Positions 63,104 to 64,000 of a stretch of 64,000 nucleotides of DNA are shown here, in pieces. A program made the translations under genes and the position numbers. The DNA lies in assembly GCF_038630985.1 (NCBI RefSeq), contig NZ_CP152049.1, positions 6,158,501 to 6,222,500 on the forward strand, in the 5' to 3' direction. This stretch comes from Paenibacillus sp. FSL H8-0548 (GTDB lineage Bacteria; Bacillota; Bacilli; Paenibacillales; Paenibacillaceae). Every line of letters begins with the position of its first letter. Position 1 is the stretch's first letter. The notes beneath the pieces were generated by a model that did no database searches, had not been told where the DNA came from, and saw nothing but the letters and a program-made list of their open reading frames with translations.

Positions 63104-64000
63104 TTATTTGTTTGCTGCCTGAATCGCTTCGTTGATCTTTCCATCAGCCTGTTGTGCCGCATCTGCACCGTCCATTTTCCCGAACATAACGTACTGCATC
63201 GCATCACCAACAACATCCAATACTTCTGATGGATAACGCGGCTCTGGAATCGCGGAATCGTAAATTTGCTCCGTAAACACTTTGCGCATGCCTTTGCTGT
63301 AAACCTCAGTCCCCTTCTCAACGACGGACTTGCGAGGCGAATAAGCAAATTTAATTTCCGTGCACCATTTCAGAGCCCGTTCCGGATCTCCGGCGAAAGC
63401 CCACATAATGAATTTTGCCGCTTCATCTACATGCTCGCTTTTACCGTTGACTGCAAACTTCCATCCTCCCGCATCTGTTGCCGCCTTGCCGCCTTCCGAA
63501 ATCGGCAGTGGAGCTACATTAATTGGCACATCGCCGAATACTTCCTCAGCGCGATTGATCGCCCAAGTGCCGACGATTTGCATCGCTGCCGTTTTTTTGC
63601 CAATGTGATCGATCTCCCATGGCCCTTGCTGCAGCTTGGTCGGCGAGATGCCTTCTTTGAAGAAACGACCCCAGAAGTCAAGCGCTTTAGCCGTTTCCGG
63701 TGTATTGAAGGTGGAGGCCGATCCTTCCTCGTTCAATACATTGCCACCTTGCTGCCATAGAAACGGATACCAGATGAAGTTGAAATACGGTCCTTTGTCC
63801 GGTGGCAAAATCAAGCCTGCCACCTTATCTGTCGTGAGCTTCTTCGCTGCAGAATACAGCTCATCCCATGTTTTTGGAACCTCGACGCCCGCATCATTCA
63901 GCATTTGCTCATTATAGTAAAGACCTAGAAGCTCAAGCTCGTACGGAAGTGCCAGAACCTTGCCGTCAACCGTTACTGCATCCAGCGATGCAGGCAGGAA
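63104..64000 (-). CDS. Extracellular sugar-binding protein of the ABC transporter, N-terminus beyond the window
   Basis: The C-terminal 298 codons of a family 1 (MalE-like) solute-binding lipoprotein; the open frame reads through position 64000. Typical segments are VLALPYELELLGLYYNEQML, VPKTWDELYSAAKKLT, FIWYPFLWQQGGNVL, MQIVGTWAINRAEEVFGDVP and AKFIMWAFAGDPERALKW. The signal peptide and lipobox would lie to the right. It delivers substrate to the two permeases downstream. Confidence 0.92.
   Translation of the reverse strand, partial: FLPASLDAVTVDGKVLALPYELELLGLYYNEQMLNDAGVEVPKTWDELYSAAKKLTTDKVAGLILPPDKGPYFNFIWYPFLWQQGGNVLNEEGSASTFNTPETAKALDFWGRFFKEGISPTKLQQGPWEIDHIGKKTAAMQIVGTWAINRAEEVFGDVPINVAPLPISEGGKAATDAGGWKFAVNGKSEHVDEAAKFIMWAFAGDPERALKWCTEIKFAYSPRKSVVEKGTEVYSKGMRKVFTEQIYDSAIPEPRYPSEVLDVVGDAMQYVMFGKMDGADAAQQADGKINEAIQAANK

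Overview
The window looks like chromosomal DNA of a Paenibacillus-type Firmicute. The evidence is Gram-positive ribosome binding sites with frequent TTG/GTG starts, very large secreted enzymes carrying S-layer homology (SLH) domains, copper-amine-oxidase 'stalk' domains, a CIRCE-controlled htpG and a Bacillus-like xpaC-yaaN pair. The genus is inferred from gene style only; there is no rRNA or tRNA.

Layout. 1-3.5 kb: htpG (cut by the window edge) with promoter and CIRCE, a Nudix relic, and three small membrane or secreted proteins. 3.7-11.3 kb: one 2516-residue surface enzyme joining GH3 and GH30 catalytic modules, several carbohydrate-binding-like domains and SLH repeats. 11.5-15.4 kb: terB-like gene, thymidine kinase, a hypothetical gene, a 33-codon ORF, and xpaC-yaaN (TelA family). 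15.5-26.1 kb: a minus-strand tellurium-resistance-type (Ter) operon: five TerD genes (one with two domains), terC, then a biosynthetic block (citrate-lyase-like aldolase, fused double phosphoribosyltransferase, HAD phosphatase, ATP-grasp enzyme). An ECF-type promoter precedes the first terD, and three tandem hairpin repeats and an internal terminator sit between genes.

26.5-32.2 kb: a lipoprotein, a thioredoxin-like protein, about 1.2 kb of repeat-rich non-coding DNA, and a two-gene unit in which a KAS III ketosynthase is fused to a heme-oxygenase-like diiron domain and translationally coupled to an unknown 293-residue protein. This is the best candidate here for an undescribed pathway. 32.4-47.1 kb: ordinary accessory genes (TraB-like protein, SLH-GH18, MarR plus dioxygenase, M15 peptidase, LLM flavoenzyme with Rrf2 regulator, aldo/keto reductase, FusB-like protein, amidotransferase, IclR, nuclease/phosphatase-fold protein, DUF2203, GNAT). 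47.3-57.4 kb: FAD oxidoreductase, glutaminase-family protein with divergent AraC regulator, and a 1679-residue beta-helix surface protein.

57.5-61.2 kb is a graveyard of mobile DNA: a group II intron 3' remnant, an IS1182-type fragment, a complete IS with inverted repeats and a frameshifted transposase, a dead IS630 and a scrap of a GNAT gene. 61.3-64 kb: a carbohydrate ABC transporter (two permeases and a binding protein cut by the window edge).

Three families of non-coding repeats run through the intergenic spaces: a ~100-bp palindromic element, a 314-bp element in two equal-length copies, and short palindromes built on CTATCCTG. No CRISPR array, tRNA or rRNA was seen.
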